Shown: positions 32,291 through 44,485 of the stretch, piece after piece
Numbering within the stretch: position 1 is the stretch's first letter
How the letters are laid out: the number at the start of each line of letters is the position of its first letter
Assembly: GCF_018873765.1 (NCBI RefSeq)
Contig: NC_057924.1
Coordinates: 16,703,001-16,767,000 of the forward strand
Length of the DNA stretch: 64,000 bases
Origin: Telopea speciosissima
Taxonomy: Eukaryota; Streptophyta; Magnoliopsida; Proteales; Proteaceae
Direction: 5' to 3'
The notes under the pieces: generated by a model
The model's input: only the letters and a program-made list of their open reading frames with translations
The model's database searches: none
What the model was told of the DNA's origin: nothing
Made by a program: the position numbers and the translations under genes

Positions 32291-35200
32291 TCAAGTTTGG
32301 AGCTTGGAACACTAGGGAATTAAATGAGCCTGGAAAGAGACGTGCAGTGCTAGACTGGTCCACTACAAATCACCTAGCTTTCTTTGGATTACTTGAGACT
32401 TGGGTAAAGAAGTGTAATTTTGATAATTGTTTTCGGATGTGTAGCAATCGATGGGTGTGCTTAAATAACTCTGAGATTAGTGACACTGGCAGGATTTGGG
32501 TTCTCTGGGATGCTGACGTTGTGTCCATCCAGCCAACCCTTTTGACGCCACAGTTGGTTCATGCCATCATTACCGTGAAGCAGCCTCAAAAAGTTTTTGG
32601 TGTTTCCTTTGTATATGGGGCAAATTTCACACCAGATCATGAGAAGCTTTGGTCTATAATTATTCAGATTCGTGCCTCCATCACTATCCCTTGGGTACTT
32701 CTCGGCGATTTCAACTCCATTAGAGACCGAAGTAAGAAAGTTGGAGGATGACCTATTTCTGCTTCCATGGTGAGGCCTATGGCAAATTGCTTGGATGCCG
32801 CAGACCTGGTTGATTTGAAATGGTCGGGGTGTCATCTAACTTGGAGTAATCGGAGCTGTGGGATGGATCGTATTGCCTCAAAAATTGATAGGGTCCTTGT
32901 GGACCCTAGATGGCAGGCTACTTTTCCTACTTCTCCTACTTTGTTTCAGAACACGGGGGTATCCAATCACAACCCCATGGTAACCACCTTGGAAACAGCC
33001 TATAAGAAGAAAGGGAGACAATTCAACTTTTTTAATCATTGGGCAGACCATGCTGATTTCCTGGACATCTTTCGTGAGGTTTAGAGCCAGCTAGTGACGA
33101 ATTCACTCATATTCTCATTGGTTGGGAGGTTACAGAAGCTTAAAGAGAAGTTTAAGAACTGGAGCAGGAGGACTTTTCATCGGCTAGATTAGCACATTTC
33201 TACCCTTGGAACTGAGATTGATCAGCTACAAGGACAGATCTCGGTCGACCCTACTGATGATGGCGTAGTGCAAAGGGAGAGGGCTTGTGTTTAACAACTT
33301 TGAAGTCTCTTGAGTGCACGTGGATCGGAGCTACATCAAAAGGCTAGAATCCTATGGCTTAAGCAGGGAGACAATAACTCAAAGTTTTTTCATAGGTCTC
33401 TTAAAGCCCGACGTAGCCGGAATCGAGTCTCAACCATTTTGAATGCAGCGGGTGTGCGTCTCTCAGATGAAGAGCAAATTAGTGTGGAAGCGGCAAACCA
33501 TTTTGAGAATACCTTTATGGGCTCACCACAAATAGTTTGTCCTCCATTTGATCTGCCTTTTGACCATTTCTTGAATGCTGCTGATGGCTCTTTGCTTTCC
33601 AAAGATTTCACTTTGGAGGAGATCCGGTCTATTATCTTTGCTGCTTGTGATGACAGCTTGCCAGGCACTGACGGTTTTGGTGCTTACTTTTTCAAGAAAG
33701 CCTGGCCTGTCATTGGAGAGGATGTGAGTAGGGCTATTTTGGATTTCTTTCAGAAGTTGAACATGCCTGAACAAGTCAAGCTATCAAGGTTAACTCTTGT
33801 TCCAAAAGGTGAGGTACAGGATACCTTCAGTGATTTTCGGCCAATAGCGGTAGGCTCTTTTCTTTATAGATTTATTGCTAAGTTGCTGGCCAATCGGATC
33901 AAGTTGGTGATGCATAAATTGGTTGGTTGCAACCAGTCTGCTTTCATTGAGGGTAGACATATTGCTGATAATATCGTTTTGTGCCAAGAACTTTTGTATG
34001 GCTACCACTCCAACAAGGGCATGGCCCGTTTTGCTGCGAAGATTAACTTGAGGAAAGCTTATGACTCTATTCAGTGGAGCTTCCTCTTCACCCTCTTGCT
34101 CCGGTTGAACTTCCCTACCAATTTTATAAATTGGATCTCTAATTGTATTGTAAACCCGGGCTATGTGGTTTTTTTGAATGGGGCCCAATCCCCTTACTTT
34201 TCAGCCAACAGAGGATTGAGGCAGGGATGCCCTATGTCTCCTTTTTTGTTCAACATTGTCTTACAAGTCTTTTCATATTCTCTAGTTGCTGTAGCAAAAT
34301 CTGGATCCTTTGATTATCATCAATTTTGTAACAAGGCGGAGCTCACCTCTGTTTGTTTTGCGGATGACCTGTTCGTGTTTGGGAAGGCATCTAAGTCTAA
34401 TGCTAACTCCTTGGATAGACTCCTACTTGATTTCTCTAAGATTTCTGGTCTGTCGATAAATCAGGGTAAGTCCTCTATCTTCTTCGGCAATTGTGATGTT
34501 GAATTGTAGTCGTATTTTGAAGGGAAGCTGGGTATTGCTACTGGTAGACTTCCAATTAAATATCTTGGCGTGCCATTAGCGTCCAAGAGCCTAAAGGGTC
34601 AGGACTTCAATGAACTGATTTCTAAGGTTGAGAAAAGGTTAACCTCATGGAAGGCCAAAGCTTTGTCTTTTGCTGGAAAGCCGATATTGATTCAATCAGT
34701 GTTAATGGGTACAATTGCCTACTAGCTCAATGTCTTTCGTCTACCTCACCAAACAACCGTGACTTTGGAGGGAATGATGGCATGATTTCTTTGGTGGGGG
34801 AAGCGTAAACTCTGGTATGTACAAGGTTGCTTGGAAAATGGCTTACCGGCCGAAGCATGAGGGTGGTCTGGGTTTGAGGCTCTTAAAGGAATGGAATATT
34901 GCTGCCTTAATGAGGCACATCTGGTCGGTTGCTGCTGGTGAAGAATCTTGTTGGGTTTCCTTTATGAAGCATCACTGGTTGAAGAGACACTCCATTTGGT
35001 CGCTTCCGCCGCCAACCCAATCCTCGCTTACTCTTCGTGAGATTCTGAAAACTCGGATCTTTGCATCCAAATGCACGCGCTACCTTATAAAGTCGGGAGA
35101 GAAGACGTTGTTATGGTCGGATCCCTGGTTACCAGGTGGTGCAATCGACAACTCGAGTGTACTTGTTGCTGAGGCTCTTGGGCCAATCAGTTTGACAGCG

Positions 35201-36450
35201 TGAGTACTCTAATCTCTGATGAGCGCTGGTGGAGGGACTCAATCACTGATCTCACTCTTCAGGAAAGGTGGGCAGAGATCACCGCTACCAAGCTCCATCG
35301 GCACCTACAGGATCATACCGCGATTTGGACACCTAATTCGATTGGTAAATTTTCTCTTCATTCAGCTTGGGAGTTGGTTTGCAACAGTGGTACCAAAGTT
35401 GAATGGGGCAGCCCAGTCTGGTTCTCCCAAATGCAACCAAGGTTCTCCTTTATAACTTGGTTGGCGTTCTTGGGAAGATTAACTACACGAAGTAAACTTG
35501 TTTTGTGGGGCTTGTCAACCGAATCAACTTGCTACCTGTGCAATTTATAAGCAGAGATGATGGATCATTTGTTTTTCAGGTGCTCCTTCTCCACAACAGT
35601 TTGGTGCAGTATTCTTCGTTTGAATGGATATGTTTGTGCCCCCTAGGGATTATGGAGCGAGGAGATAACTTTGCTTACTCAGCATTTCCTGGGTAACTCC
35701 CTGATTAGTTGTGTTAAGAAGCTCAGTTTGGAGTCAACCATTTATCGATTGTGGCAAGAGCGTAATAGGAGGGCCTTTCAACAATGGTCTGGTAACCCGG
35801 AGTTTGTGGTTCTCCGCATCCAGCAAGACACACAGAGGAGGTTCTCAGAGTGGTCCAAGGCGGTGCTGGATAATTGCCTAAATAGAGATTTTTTCGATAG
35901 ATGGAGAATCATTGTCCCTTTCTCCCACCAACGAATTACTACTTACTGTACTCCTGGTCCCCGCCACCAATCGGTTGGGTTGTTGTCGACTGTGATGGTT
36001 CGTTGAGGCAAGATATGGGGGGGCTATGGGTCTATTGGGCGCAATTATCTTGGTAGACCCTTATTTGCTTCTGTTGGAGGTGTGCGGGATGGTAATATTG
36101 TGCATTTGGAGCTGCTGGCCATCAAGTGTGGTCTGTTGCAAGCTAGGCGGTTGGGATTACCATAGATTCAGGTTCGCTTTGACTCTTTAGTGGCCATACA
36201 GATGATTGTCGGACGATACTAGACCCCCTGGGATGTCATATGGTTGGTTGAGGACATACGAGATTTGAGTGACTCATTCCATAGTTGCTCTTTCTCTCAC
36301 CAAGTACGTGAAACTAACTATTGTGCTGACTTCTTGGCGAGCTATGTGCACTCGGTGCAAGAGGTTTCTTTCTGTATAGATTGGCTTCCAGAGGCGCTTT
36401 CCTCACTATTGCAGAATGACGCCAACGGAAAGAATTACTCCAGATTGTAA
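32287..36450 (+). pseudogene. L1 ORF2 polyprotein (endonuclease-RT-RNase H), broken
   Basis: Starts MIKFGAWNTRELNEPGKR, the N terminus of plant L1 endonucleases. LLGDFNSIRD near 32700 and the SKIDRVLVD block near 32890 complete the endonuclease. Reverse transcriptase lies at 33310-34509: LTLVPKG, AFIEGRHIADNI, GLRQGCPMSPFLFN and VCFADDLFVF are intact, but motif A reads KINLRKAYD, with Asn at 34045-34047 where the catalytic Asp belongs. zf-RVT is at about 35200-35650, the RNase H remnant at about 35960-36400. Stops include 32749, 33082, 33190, 33292, 33301 and 34507; reading shifts frame near 34810 and returns near 35200. Not functional. Confidence 0.9.
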
Positions 36451-36506
36451 TTTCTTTATACTGTTACTATATTAATATAAGCTTCCGGTTTACACCTAAA
36501 AATAAA

Positions 36507-36755
36507 AAATAAACCAATATAATCAATTTTTTAAAAATATGTTTTTTGACGGTATAAAGTCAAAATTTATTTTTTCTCATTCCCTAGAAGAAAACAATTA
36601 AAAAGGGTGCGAGTGAACGAATGAAAAAAGACTGAACGTACAGAATCTTAAAGCGTTGGTCTTACGCTCTTTCAACTTTCTAGGGTTTCATTATTTTAAG
36701 GATTTGGGGGTTATATTATTTGCAGAAGATGATTGGCGATTAAATATCATCAACA
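36507..36755 (+). promoter_or_regulatory. Compact promoter/leader of the OB-fold gene
   Basis: Only 249 bp separate the L1 3' end from the start codon. The leader contains tctagggtttcatt, typical of plant ribosome/translation-class promoters, and a 4-codon upstream ORF ATG-ATT-GGC-GAT-TAA at 36729-36743. No clear TATA box was identified. Confidence 0.5.
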
Positions 36756-37474
36756 ATGGTGACGACAGGCACGACAGGGACGACTGCAACGGCTCAGGAA
36801 ACCACTGCGAAAAGGAAACCTGTTTTTACGACGGTAGATCAACTGAAACCTGGGACGAGCGGTCATACCCTTACGGTGAAGGTCGTGAGTTCGAAGACAG
36901 TTTTACAGAAGGGACGGGCGGCTTCTCAGCATCTTCGCGGCACTCGCATCGCTGAGTGTGTTGTCGGTGATGATACCGGAACCATTATCTTCACTGCTCG
37001 CAACGAGCAAGGTATATACTTTTAAAATCTTCTATCTGCTATTTGATCTCTGATGTCAATTTTCTTTTATTGTTTTGGAAGCTTGTAGTTTTGGTTTATG
37101 GAAACAGACGATTCCGTTTGTCAATTAATATTTGAAACCTCACTTCGTGTAAAATTGATGGAACTTTCAGTTGCATTTTGTATTTGTAATATTAAGCATG
37201 TGATGTCTGCTTTACTGCTTGTTATTAAATTCCGATGGTTTGATTTACTTTAAACTGATCATAGCGTCCCCTTCTTTTGAAGGTTTTCATTAAATTACCC
37301 TAACTGTGGAATCCTAATTCAAAGTTCATTGTGCACGTCTGAAAGCGGCCGTTGGGATTACGATTTTGGAAAATAACTTCGTTAAAAGATTTTTGCCTCA
37401 CCCTGAAATCCGCCATTACGAGTGATGAGGAGGCAAAGTTGTGCTGGATGGTTTGGTCATGTTGCGGAAATACT

Positions 37475-37508
<34 letters not shown>

Positions 37509-40287
37509 ATGTGTCTTGAGCTAATGAGAAAACGATGACTTGTGACTTAACCATTTGGTAGAGTAGAAAGAAACAGGAGGACTTTTGTTTGCTGATGCTA
37601 GTTGTAGTGGTGAGTAAGAGTGACAAATTGGGTAAGATTGTCGAGTTAGAACTGGAACGAAAACTGAAACCGGGACTGAATAAACCGAATAGAATAAAAT
37701 TTGGTTACACTCTGGATCTGAAATGTAGAAACTGAATTTGGTTCCGGCTTAGGAACCATCGATTCAATCCGAAACCAAGGGTAGTAATATATTATAGTAA
37801 ATTTATACTTTATAATACTAATATGTCATAGTATAGTATTTATTCATATAATATTATAGTATAATATATTATACTATGTATATAATATATTAAAACATTA
37901 TTGTTTTTATAATACTATTATATTATAGTATGTGAACCTAGTACAGGAACCAGAATCGAACCCAACCGAGCAGGTTCGGTTTGATTATCAATTTTCAGAA
38001 CTCATTTGGTTCTGGATCACACCAACACTCTCTGGATCCGAAACCGATCCGAATACCCGGTTTCAGAATGATTTACACCCTTAGTGGTGAGGCTGTCTTA
38101 AGTTGTACTACTGCTGGCCTCTTTGTAGGTGTGAATTATGAAAGCTGTGCACTACTGGAATGTGGAGAAATCCAAAGTTGGGGTTGACTTTTTGGTGTGA
38201 TGCAGTTTGGGTATGGACATTAATTTCAATAGCCTCTTTCCAGTACCTAGAAGATGATAGCCTCAATCAGAAGATATTCGAAAGCTATGCTAGATCTGTG
38301 TGGTTGTTGCACTTCCATTTGTTACTAGGATTACTCCCAACCTTGTCAAAATTTGTCTAAAATAATGTTTGTCTAATTTACGGTTTCTTGATAGTGTTTT
38401 GACTCCTCCATTGTAACTTCAATTTACTTCTGAATCACACAAATACTTGTTTTAATCAGTGAAACATGACTTATCTAACTTTACTGAATCTTATTCTGGC
38501 TTTTTAGCAAAGGAAAAGAGCCTCCTCAATTCTCCCTTTTAATTTGGATTACCTTGTAGCCGGCCCCATTTAGTTGGGATAAGACTGAGTTTGTTGTACA
38601 ATTATGCTTATGTCTGAACTTATGCCAAAACATTCTTTGAACTTATACACAAAATCATTGAATCTTAGTTTTATTTCAGCTTCATATTATGATTCATTTG
38701 GTTTTGAATTTTCTTTTGAAAAGCCAAATATCCCAGGATTACTGTTTTGTTCTGAAGTTCTTGAAAGAATATATGTAGTGTATTCTGGAAACTCCTTTGT
38801 TGGAAGTGTTTACAACCACTTTGGTGTTTAGGAAAATTTGCTCTGTTCAAAATGATTGAAGTCCCAAGATTTCTTTCTTGCCCAAGTCCCAACTGGTACA
38901 TACGACCAAATGATATGTTCTTAGTTGAAGGCTCCGAGAGGCCCTCATAATGGAAGTTAGAAACTGGAAAAAATATTTGACTGTAATGGCCTCTTCACTA
39001 AATACTTCCCACTTTCTGTGATCAATTAAATACAGAATTTCAGTTGGTCCTGGTTATAAAGTTTGGACCATATATATTTTTTTCTTTGATCTTTAAACCA
39101 TAAGTGGCTTGTGAAACAGTATGCAAAGCTGCCAAAATGCAATTCCAATCAGAGATTGCAGCTTGGACAACAGTTTCTGTGCCATCTTTTACAATTACTT
39201 GAATACTACAGCAGTAGTTTTCTTTAAACTCTGGTATACATCTTAGCCTACAACACACTTTTAGGGGCCGCTAATGATTAAATGTTGCACAAATTGGGGT
39301 AATCATGCAAATATGGATAGGGTATAGACATCACATCGTTGCACCTGATACTATTTAATGAATGCTTTGTCCTTTGTAGTTGAGATGGTTGTTTTGAGAA
39401 AACTAAGCATGAGATTTGTTGCAGCTTGCTCTAGTTGAAGAAATGGGCGCTGCCTTGCTATTTTTCATGTTGGTTTGGTTGTAGAGCTTAGGCTTTCTTA
39501 TGTTGCTCGTTGATGATATGCCATGGGATGTGGTTTTTGTTATCTTTCATATTGTATTGCTTATGTACTCATTGCTGGAATTGGCTACATCTATGTATGG
39601 TTGGGTGTTGTTTTTGTCATGCTGTGTTAATCGTTAAAGGTTTTTTTTTTTCTCGATATCTTTGTTTTTATGGGATTAATAATTATTTCAATGTGCCTCT
39701 GTGTGTGTGTGTGTGTGTGATGTGTTTCTCTTCAGTTAGATATGCCTTTTCCTGTGCCTATCATCTTAATAACATTGGATATGTAAGCTCTGTGGTTAAA
39801 ATTTATCTGACAGGTCCCCCTCCACCGAAAAAAAAGGTGGGGGGAGAAGCATTTCCTTGCTCTGTTGGGTGATTATTTACCACAACTTCTTGTGTCAGAG
39901 TTGGTCCTTTATTGGAATTCCTTTGCTTGTTGCTGTTAAAGCACTATGAAAAATGTAGTTAATTAGAAGTTAATTATTGCCATTTTGATCTTATCCAAGA
40001 ATCATGGTCTAAGAAAACTTTGATTTCTGCTGTATATCATGTTTCTCTGTCTTTACATATTACCTCATGGTGATGGCGGCTTTATATTCTGTGCAGTTGA
40101 TATGATGAAGCCAGGTACAACTGTTATTCTGCGTAATGCTAAGATTGATATGTTTAAGGGGTCAATGAGATTGGCGGTTGACAAATGGGGACGTGTTGAG
40201 ATCACTGAACCTGCTGAGTTTGTTGTTCTAGAGGACAACAATCTGTCTCTAGTTGAGTATGAACTGGTGAATGTTGTGGAAGAGTGA
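36756..40287 (+). CDS. OB-fold nucleic-acid-binding protein (At4g28440-like, SOSS-B-like)
   Basis: Two exons: 36756-37011 and 40097-40287, joined in frame through G/TT (Val), giving 148 residues. Donor CAAG/GTATAT, acceptor TGTGCAG. After a Thr-rich start and a basic KRKPVF, the OB fold runs from about residue 20 (FTTVDQLKPGTSGHTLTVKV, AECVVGDDTGTIIFTARNEQ) through exon 2 (MKPGTTVILRNAKIDMFKG, MRLAVDKWGRVE). Plant relatives are small single-domain proteins similar to SOSS complex subunit B, which binds single-stranded nucleic acid; the plant role is not well defined. The 3.1-kb intron carries a hAT-like insertion. The gene appears intact. Confidence 0.93.
37012..37614 (+). other. OB-fold gene intron, 5' part
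   Basis: Ordinary T-rich intron sequence. GA microsatellite at about 37482-37504. No element delimited. Confidence 0.6.
37615..38083. mobile_element. hAT-like element in the OB-fold gene intron
   Basis: Starts TAAGAGTGACAAATTGGG and ends GATTTACACCCTTA, flanked by perfect GTGGTGAG (37607-37614, 38084-38091). 469 bp. The interior has aaccgaaaccggg-type words around a central AT tract (37785-37935) of stacked tatagta palindromes. Confidence 0.85.
38092..40096 (+). other. OB-fold gene intron, 3' part
   Basis: No mobile element or RNA gene recognised. TG microsatellite at about 39702-39719. Ends at the acceptor TTCTGTGCAG. Confidence 0.6.
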
Positions 40288-41112
40288 TATGAATATGATC
40301 TTTAGTCATTAATATTTTGTGATCCAGAGAAGCCTCAAGCTTAAGAGGCCTTAATATGTTTTTTTTTAATAATTATCATTCCCTGTGCATGAACTGTTAC
40401 TGAGGTAAAGTTTTCTTGGGAAGAACAGTTTGAAGTTGGTATACAAAATCTTACTGAAACTAGTGATGTTTTTTTACATTTTCATCCCCTAATATTATCT
40501 TACATTGGTCTAGCGTTAAGAGCATGAGTAGTTGGTTGAATGTATAAAGGATCTTTACTTGGTGTTTCCAATTCTCCCATACAGCAGTCGCTGAACCTTC
40601 CAAAGTAAACCATCTAGTGTTAATAATAATATCTTCAATTTTTGTGATTCTATTTGGCTATGATTTCTTGCTGTTAATTTTTTCAATTTCTGGACACATG
40701 TTGAGTGGCACATGTTTGGGGTTTGGTTCTTGGATTTTACTGGCACAATGTCCTGAACATGTACCCTTATATGTACCAATTACACCCAGTCCAAAAACAT
40801 GATTTGGAGATGGGTAATGTGAAACTTTTTTGACTGGGAAAGCTTCTTCAATTATGAAACAATGTAGTGTTGTGTTTGTGTGATGTTGCATTTGGTGAAG
40901 GTCGTAAATTCCCAAGTATTTTTTAGGGCCCCTGGTTTCTGCTGTCCAGTTGTTGCTATATTTTTTTCATAAATATTATAAGCTTTCAGCGTTTTGGATG
41001 AGTTCCCTCATTATTTGTACAGCTGAAGCCAAGAAAATCTACAAAATAAGAAGTTGAGAGATTGGTTTAAGGTGTTTCAGTTTTTATGTGGCTGCTGTAT
41101 ATGGTGGCCTCC
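40288..41112. other. 3' flank of the OB-fold gene
   Basis: Probably holds the 3' untranslated region (T-rich, ttaataattatc near 40367). No further gene seen. Confidence 0.45.
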
Positions 41113-41264
41113 AATTACCACCTCCAATTTACGTGCACCTCCAATTCCTCCAATACCTCTAATAGGAGGGAGTGAATCCCACCTTGGGCAGTGAGTAAAG
41201 TGGTCATTTCCATCTCCATGTGAGGAATTGAAGGGGGCAGCGAATTGGAGGGGATAACGATTCG
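41113..41264. mobile_element. Mutator-like MITE, family GAATCGTTATCC, copy B
   Basis: 152-bp copy related to 14334-14511 (shared cctccaattcctc and gcgaattggaggggataacg). Flanked by a perfect 9-bp duplication GTGGCCTCC (41104-41112, 41265-41273). Confidence 0.85.
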
Positions 41265-41578
41265 GTGGCCTCCCTATGCATTAAATGACACTTGTCTTAT
41301 AGCCAAATGGGCCATGGAAAGGTATTTGTACCAAATGGCACTGGATAATCCGTTTATGAATTCGTGCACCATTGCACCTTGAATTGTGCTCTTTGTTTTG
41401 CCCCACCAGGTTAAGCATAGTTCAGTTAATTTGATTATTGCGGTTGTGTAAATTCTGTCTGTTTATGTGTTGGCTAGGTTATATGTTGTCCTTAATTAGC
41501 GGTTGGAACAATGCAAGTGTCTTCTCTTTCCGGGTTTACTTTCTTTATTATTTGTTATATTTTTTTTGTTCTTCGCTG

Positions 41579-41869
41579 TCACTATGCTCAGTGAAGTATA
41601 GGGTTTCACTATTTGTCACATGGCAGTCCATTAAAGGAAGTATTTTAAATTACAAAACATGCTATTTGTATTTTATATTTATTTCCATTAGGTGGTATTT
41701 TGGTAATTTTACTAAAATTTTGAAATAGAGTTTGAGCAACTTTCCTTGCTTACTTTAGATTAAAATTTGACTATGATATGTATGTGGGGTCTTCTATCAC
41801 ATTGACTATAACCCACTTGATGTCTAAGTGTTAAATAGTGAAGCACTAAACTTCATTAGGGTATCGTGA
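41579..41869. mobile_element. MITE, family CACTATGCC, copy B
   Basis: Ends TCACTATGCTCAGTGAAG and, mirrored, CTTCATTAGGGTATCGTGA. The body (tggtaattttactaaaat, gagtttgagcaactt) is the reverse complement of the 134-604 copy, without that copy's central insertion. Target duplication not resolved. Confidence 0.7.
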
Positions 41870-41989
41870 AGCCTTAGAACCCGAAAAATTATTACTCTTT
41901 AGATAGAACGTATTGCCTAGCCCAAACTTGATAGATGCGAGGCTGGTCGTGTACCATGTGTGTATTATATTAAGTTGCAATAAAGGTCT

Positions 41990-42772
41990 GGGGTTTTTTT
42001 CAAATGCCCCCTTCAAATTGTCTATTTGTACAGATGCACCCTTGAAACTTTTCTATTTTCAATTGCTCCTCTACTTTCCAAACATTGTGACACTTTAGTC
42101 TAGTCCGTTAGTCTTAGTCTGGGATGTTAGACGTTAGTTTCAGGGAATCTAATGATTAAAATATCATCTTTATGATAAAAATCCATCAAAATTAAAGAGA
42201 AAAGTGACCAAATTGCCCTCATCTTCCCCAAATCGTTTAGTGGGTTTGAAACTAAAAAATCTAAAAAACCTTAAACAATTTCTAGACCTCTCTTTATGAT
42301 AAAAACCCACCAAAATTAAAGAATAAAGTGACCAAATTTCCCTCATCTTTGATCTTCCCCACATCGGTTAATCAGATTGAAATTGAAAATTGAAAAAACT
42401 TTAAACTTTACTATTTTCAATTGTACCCCAACTTTCGAAACATTGTAACACTTTAATCCAGTCTGTTAGTCTGGGACGCTAGACGTTAGTTTCAATGAAT
42501 CTAATGACTAAAATATCATCTTTACAATAAAAACCTACCAAAATTAAAGAGTAGAGTGACCAAATTGCCCTCATCTTCCCCAAATCGTTTAGTGGGTTTG
42601 AAACTGAAAAACCCAAAAAAAATTAAAAATCAGATAGGAATCAGACTAACGGATAGGACTAAAGTGTTACAATGTTTGAAAAGTAAGGGTGTAATTGGAA
42701 ATAATAAAATTTCAAGAATGCATCTGTACAAATAGACAATTTGAGGGAGGGGGGCGCATTTGAAAAAAATCC
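41990..42772. mobile_element. Mutator-like element with about 110-bp inverted ends
   Basis: The left end GGGGTTTTTTTCAAATGCCC is mirrored at the right end (GCGCATTTGAAAAAAATCC). Both arms continue through tgtctatttgtacagatgca and aacattgtgacactttagtc. The 9-bp flanks TAAAGGTCT / TAAAGGTTT differ at one base. The interior has three tandem copies of a unit containing gtgaccaaattgccctcatc (about 42206, 42329, 42556). No transposase. Confidence 0.82.
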
Positions 42773-43199
42773 TAAAGGTTTTTAAAGATTCTAGAGCTAC
42801 TCATCCTAGCGGGATTCTGTATTGCAGTGAAGGATTTTTGTACTACTGGCCTAGCTGCTTGTGTAACAAGGTGAGCTGAGATGAAATTATTCCATGTGGA
42901 CTAATGGTTGATTTATCTGCTTGTGTTTCATAAGGTGCAATGAACATTAACAATGGAATATTTTGTGGTCGAGGATAAGAGTGTCAATCCATAAAAGGTT
43001 GCGGGATCGGTCAATAATGATTTTTTTTTTTTTTTTTTGGGTTTTTATAGAAACATCGGTCAATAATGGTTTTAATTGGCTGATTCCTATCTGATTTTTA
43101 AACCAAGGAGTTTTTATATTTAATTTTTGGGAATGGGCTCGCTGGATCATGAAGATTTAGGAGTATGGGAGGAGAGAAAACAAAAAGGAACGTAAGATC
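42773..43199. other. Intergenic DNA
   Basis: No gene. A T20 tract lies at 43021-43038, and a hAT-like start word gtgtcaatcc at 42983 has no partner. Confidence 0.4.
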
Positions 43200-43994
43200 T
43201 TAACTCAATCTAAACCAAGCTTTTTCATCCTAGGTCTAAATCTGTAGGGCTGCAGCAACACATTGTTAATCGGATCAAGAATTGTTTATCTAGTTGGAAA
43301 GTTAATTTATTATCCTATGAAGGACGTAAGGTCTTAACTCAATCTGTTCTTTATGTTATTCCAATTCGTTTATCTTGTTAGAAAGTTACTTTATTATCCT
43401 ATGAGGGACGTAAGATCTTAACTCAATCTATTCTCTCTGTTATTCCAGTTTATCTTATGTCTTGCTTTGCATTCTCTTTTTCTATTTGTCGCAGTATTGA
43501 TTATATTTGTTTGAGATTTTGGAATGGCAACAAAGAATGGTCTAAAAAGCTTCACCTGATTTCTTGGAATACAGTATGCTCACCAAAAAACCAGGGTGGG
43601 CTTGGTTTGAGAGATTCCACTACTAAGAACAAAGCTCTATTGTTGAAGTTGGGTTGGAGACTTTTAAACGATCATCAATTCTTATGGGCAGTCTATAAGA
43701 GCAAAGTACTTTCATAATTGATCTTTGTTTAACCACTACACCATGCAAAAAGGGGCTCATGGACCTGAAACAACATTGCCAGCATTCTCCCACATCTCAA
43801 GTGTTTGGGTCTCTCGTAAAATTGGCTCTAGCCAAGACACATTCTTTTGGTCTGATCTTTGGGCTCTCTCTTGTCTAATCTCATCTCTCATAGCCTCCCA
43901 ACCTACTGTGAACCCTATGACTAAGGTTAACTTATTCACTGACTCCTCTTCTTGGAACGTGAGTCTTCTTTCTACTCAATTCCTCCATCTATAG

Positions 43995-44485
43995 TAGGCT
44001 TGTAAAACGGTACGGTTTTGGTACGGTACCAAAAATAGGTACCCAATACCGATACCGTACCGTACCATGTAAGAACCCTATTTTCAATATCGCAATCGTA
44101 TCGCTACGGTATAGTTTCGGTACAGTATGAAAACGGTATATATACGGTACGGTTTTGGTATGGTATGAAAATGGTATATGTACGGTAAAAAAAAGGGTAT
44201 AAATTTGATTTTTATAAATGGTATGTATATGAAAATGGTATATATACGGTACAAAAATTGTACGGTTTCATTTTTACATGTTTACACCCCAAAACGGTAC
44301 GGTTACGGTAAAACGGTACGGTTTTGGTACATACCGACGGTATGACCGTAAAAACCGTTACCGTACCGTGTTCAATACCGTTCGATCATATCGTACTGTA
44401 CCATTTTTGCGACGGTGCGGTTTGGTACGGTTTTACACGGGCGGTTTCGGTTTCGGTATACGGTGGTTCCAGATTGACACCCTTA
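43995..44485. mobile_element. hAT-like element made of CGGTACGG repeats
   Basis: Starts TAGGCTTGTAAAACGG, ends GATTGACACCCTTA, flanked by perfect ATCTATAG (43987-43994, 44486-44493). Nearly the whole 491 bp is degenerate ggtacggtttt / ggtatatatacgg words in alternating orientation. Confidence 0.87.

Larger units (their letters stand above)
30745..36506 (+). mobile_element. Near full-length L1-type LINE, inactive
   Basis: 5.8-kb non-LTR element flanked by a perfect 12-bp duplication AAATAAACCAAT (30733-30744, 36507-36518), with a short A-rich tail before the right copy. Order: ORF1 (DUF4283-like domain plus zinc-knuckle remnant), then ORF2 with endonuclease, reverse transcriptase, zf-RVT and RNase H. 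Both frames carry multiple stops and a frameshift. Many stops look like C-to-T decay of CAG, CAA or CGA codons. Confidence 0.93.

Noticed and set aside
42177..42630. Possible CRISPR-like array (three spaced repeats)
   Set aside because: It is the internal tandem unit of a Mutator-like element in plant nuclear DNA; the spacers are themselves similar.
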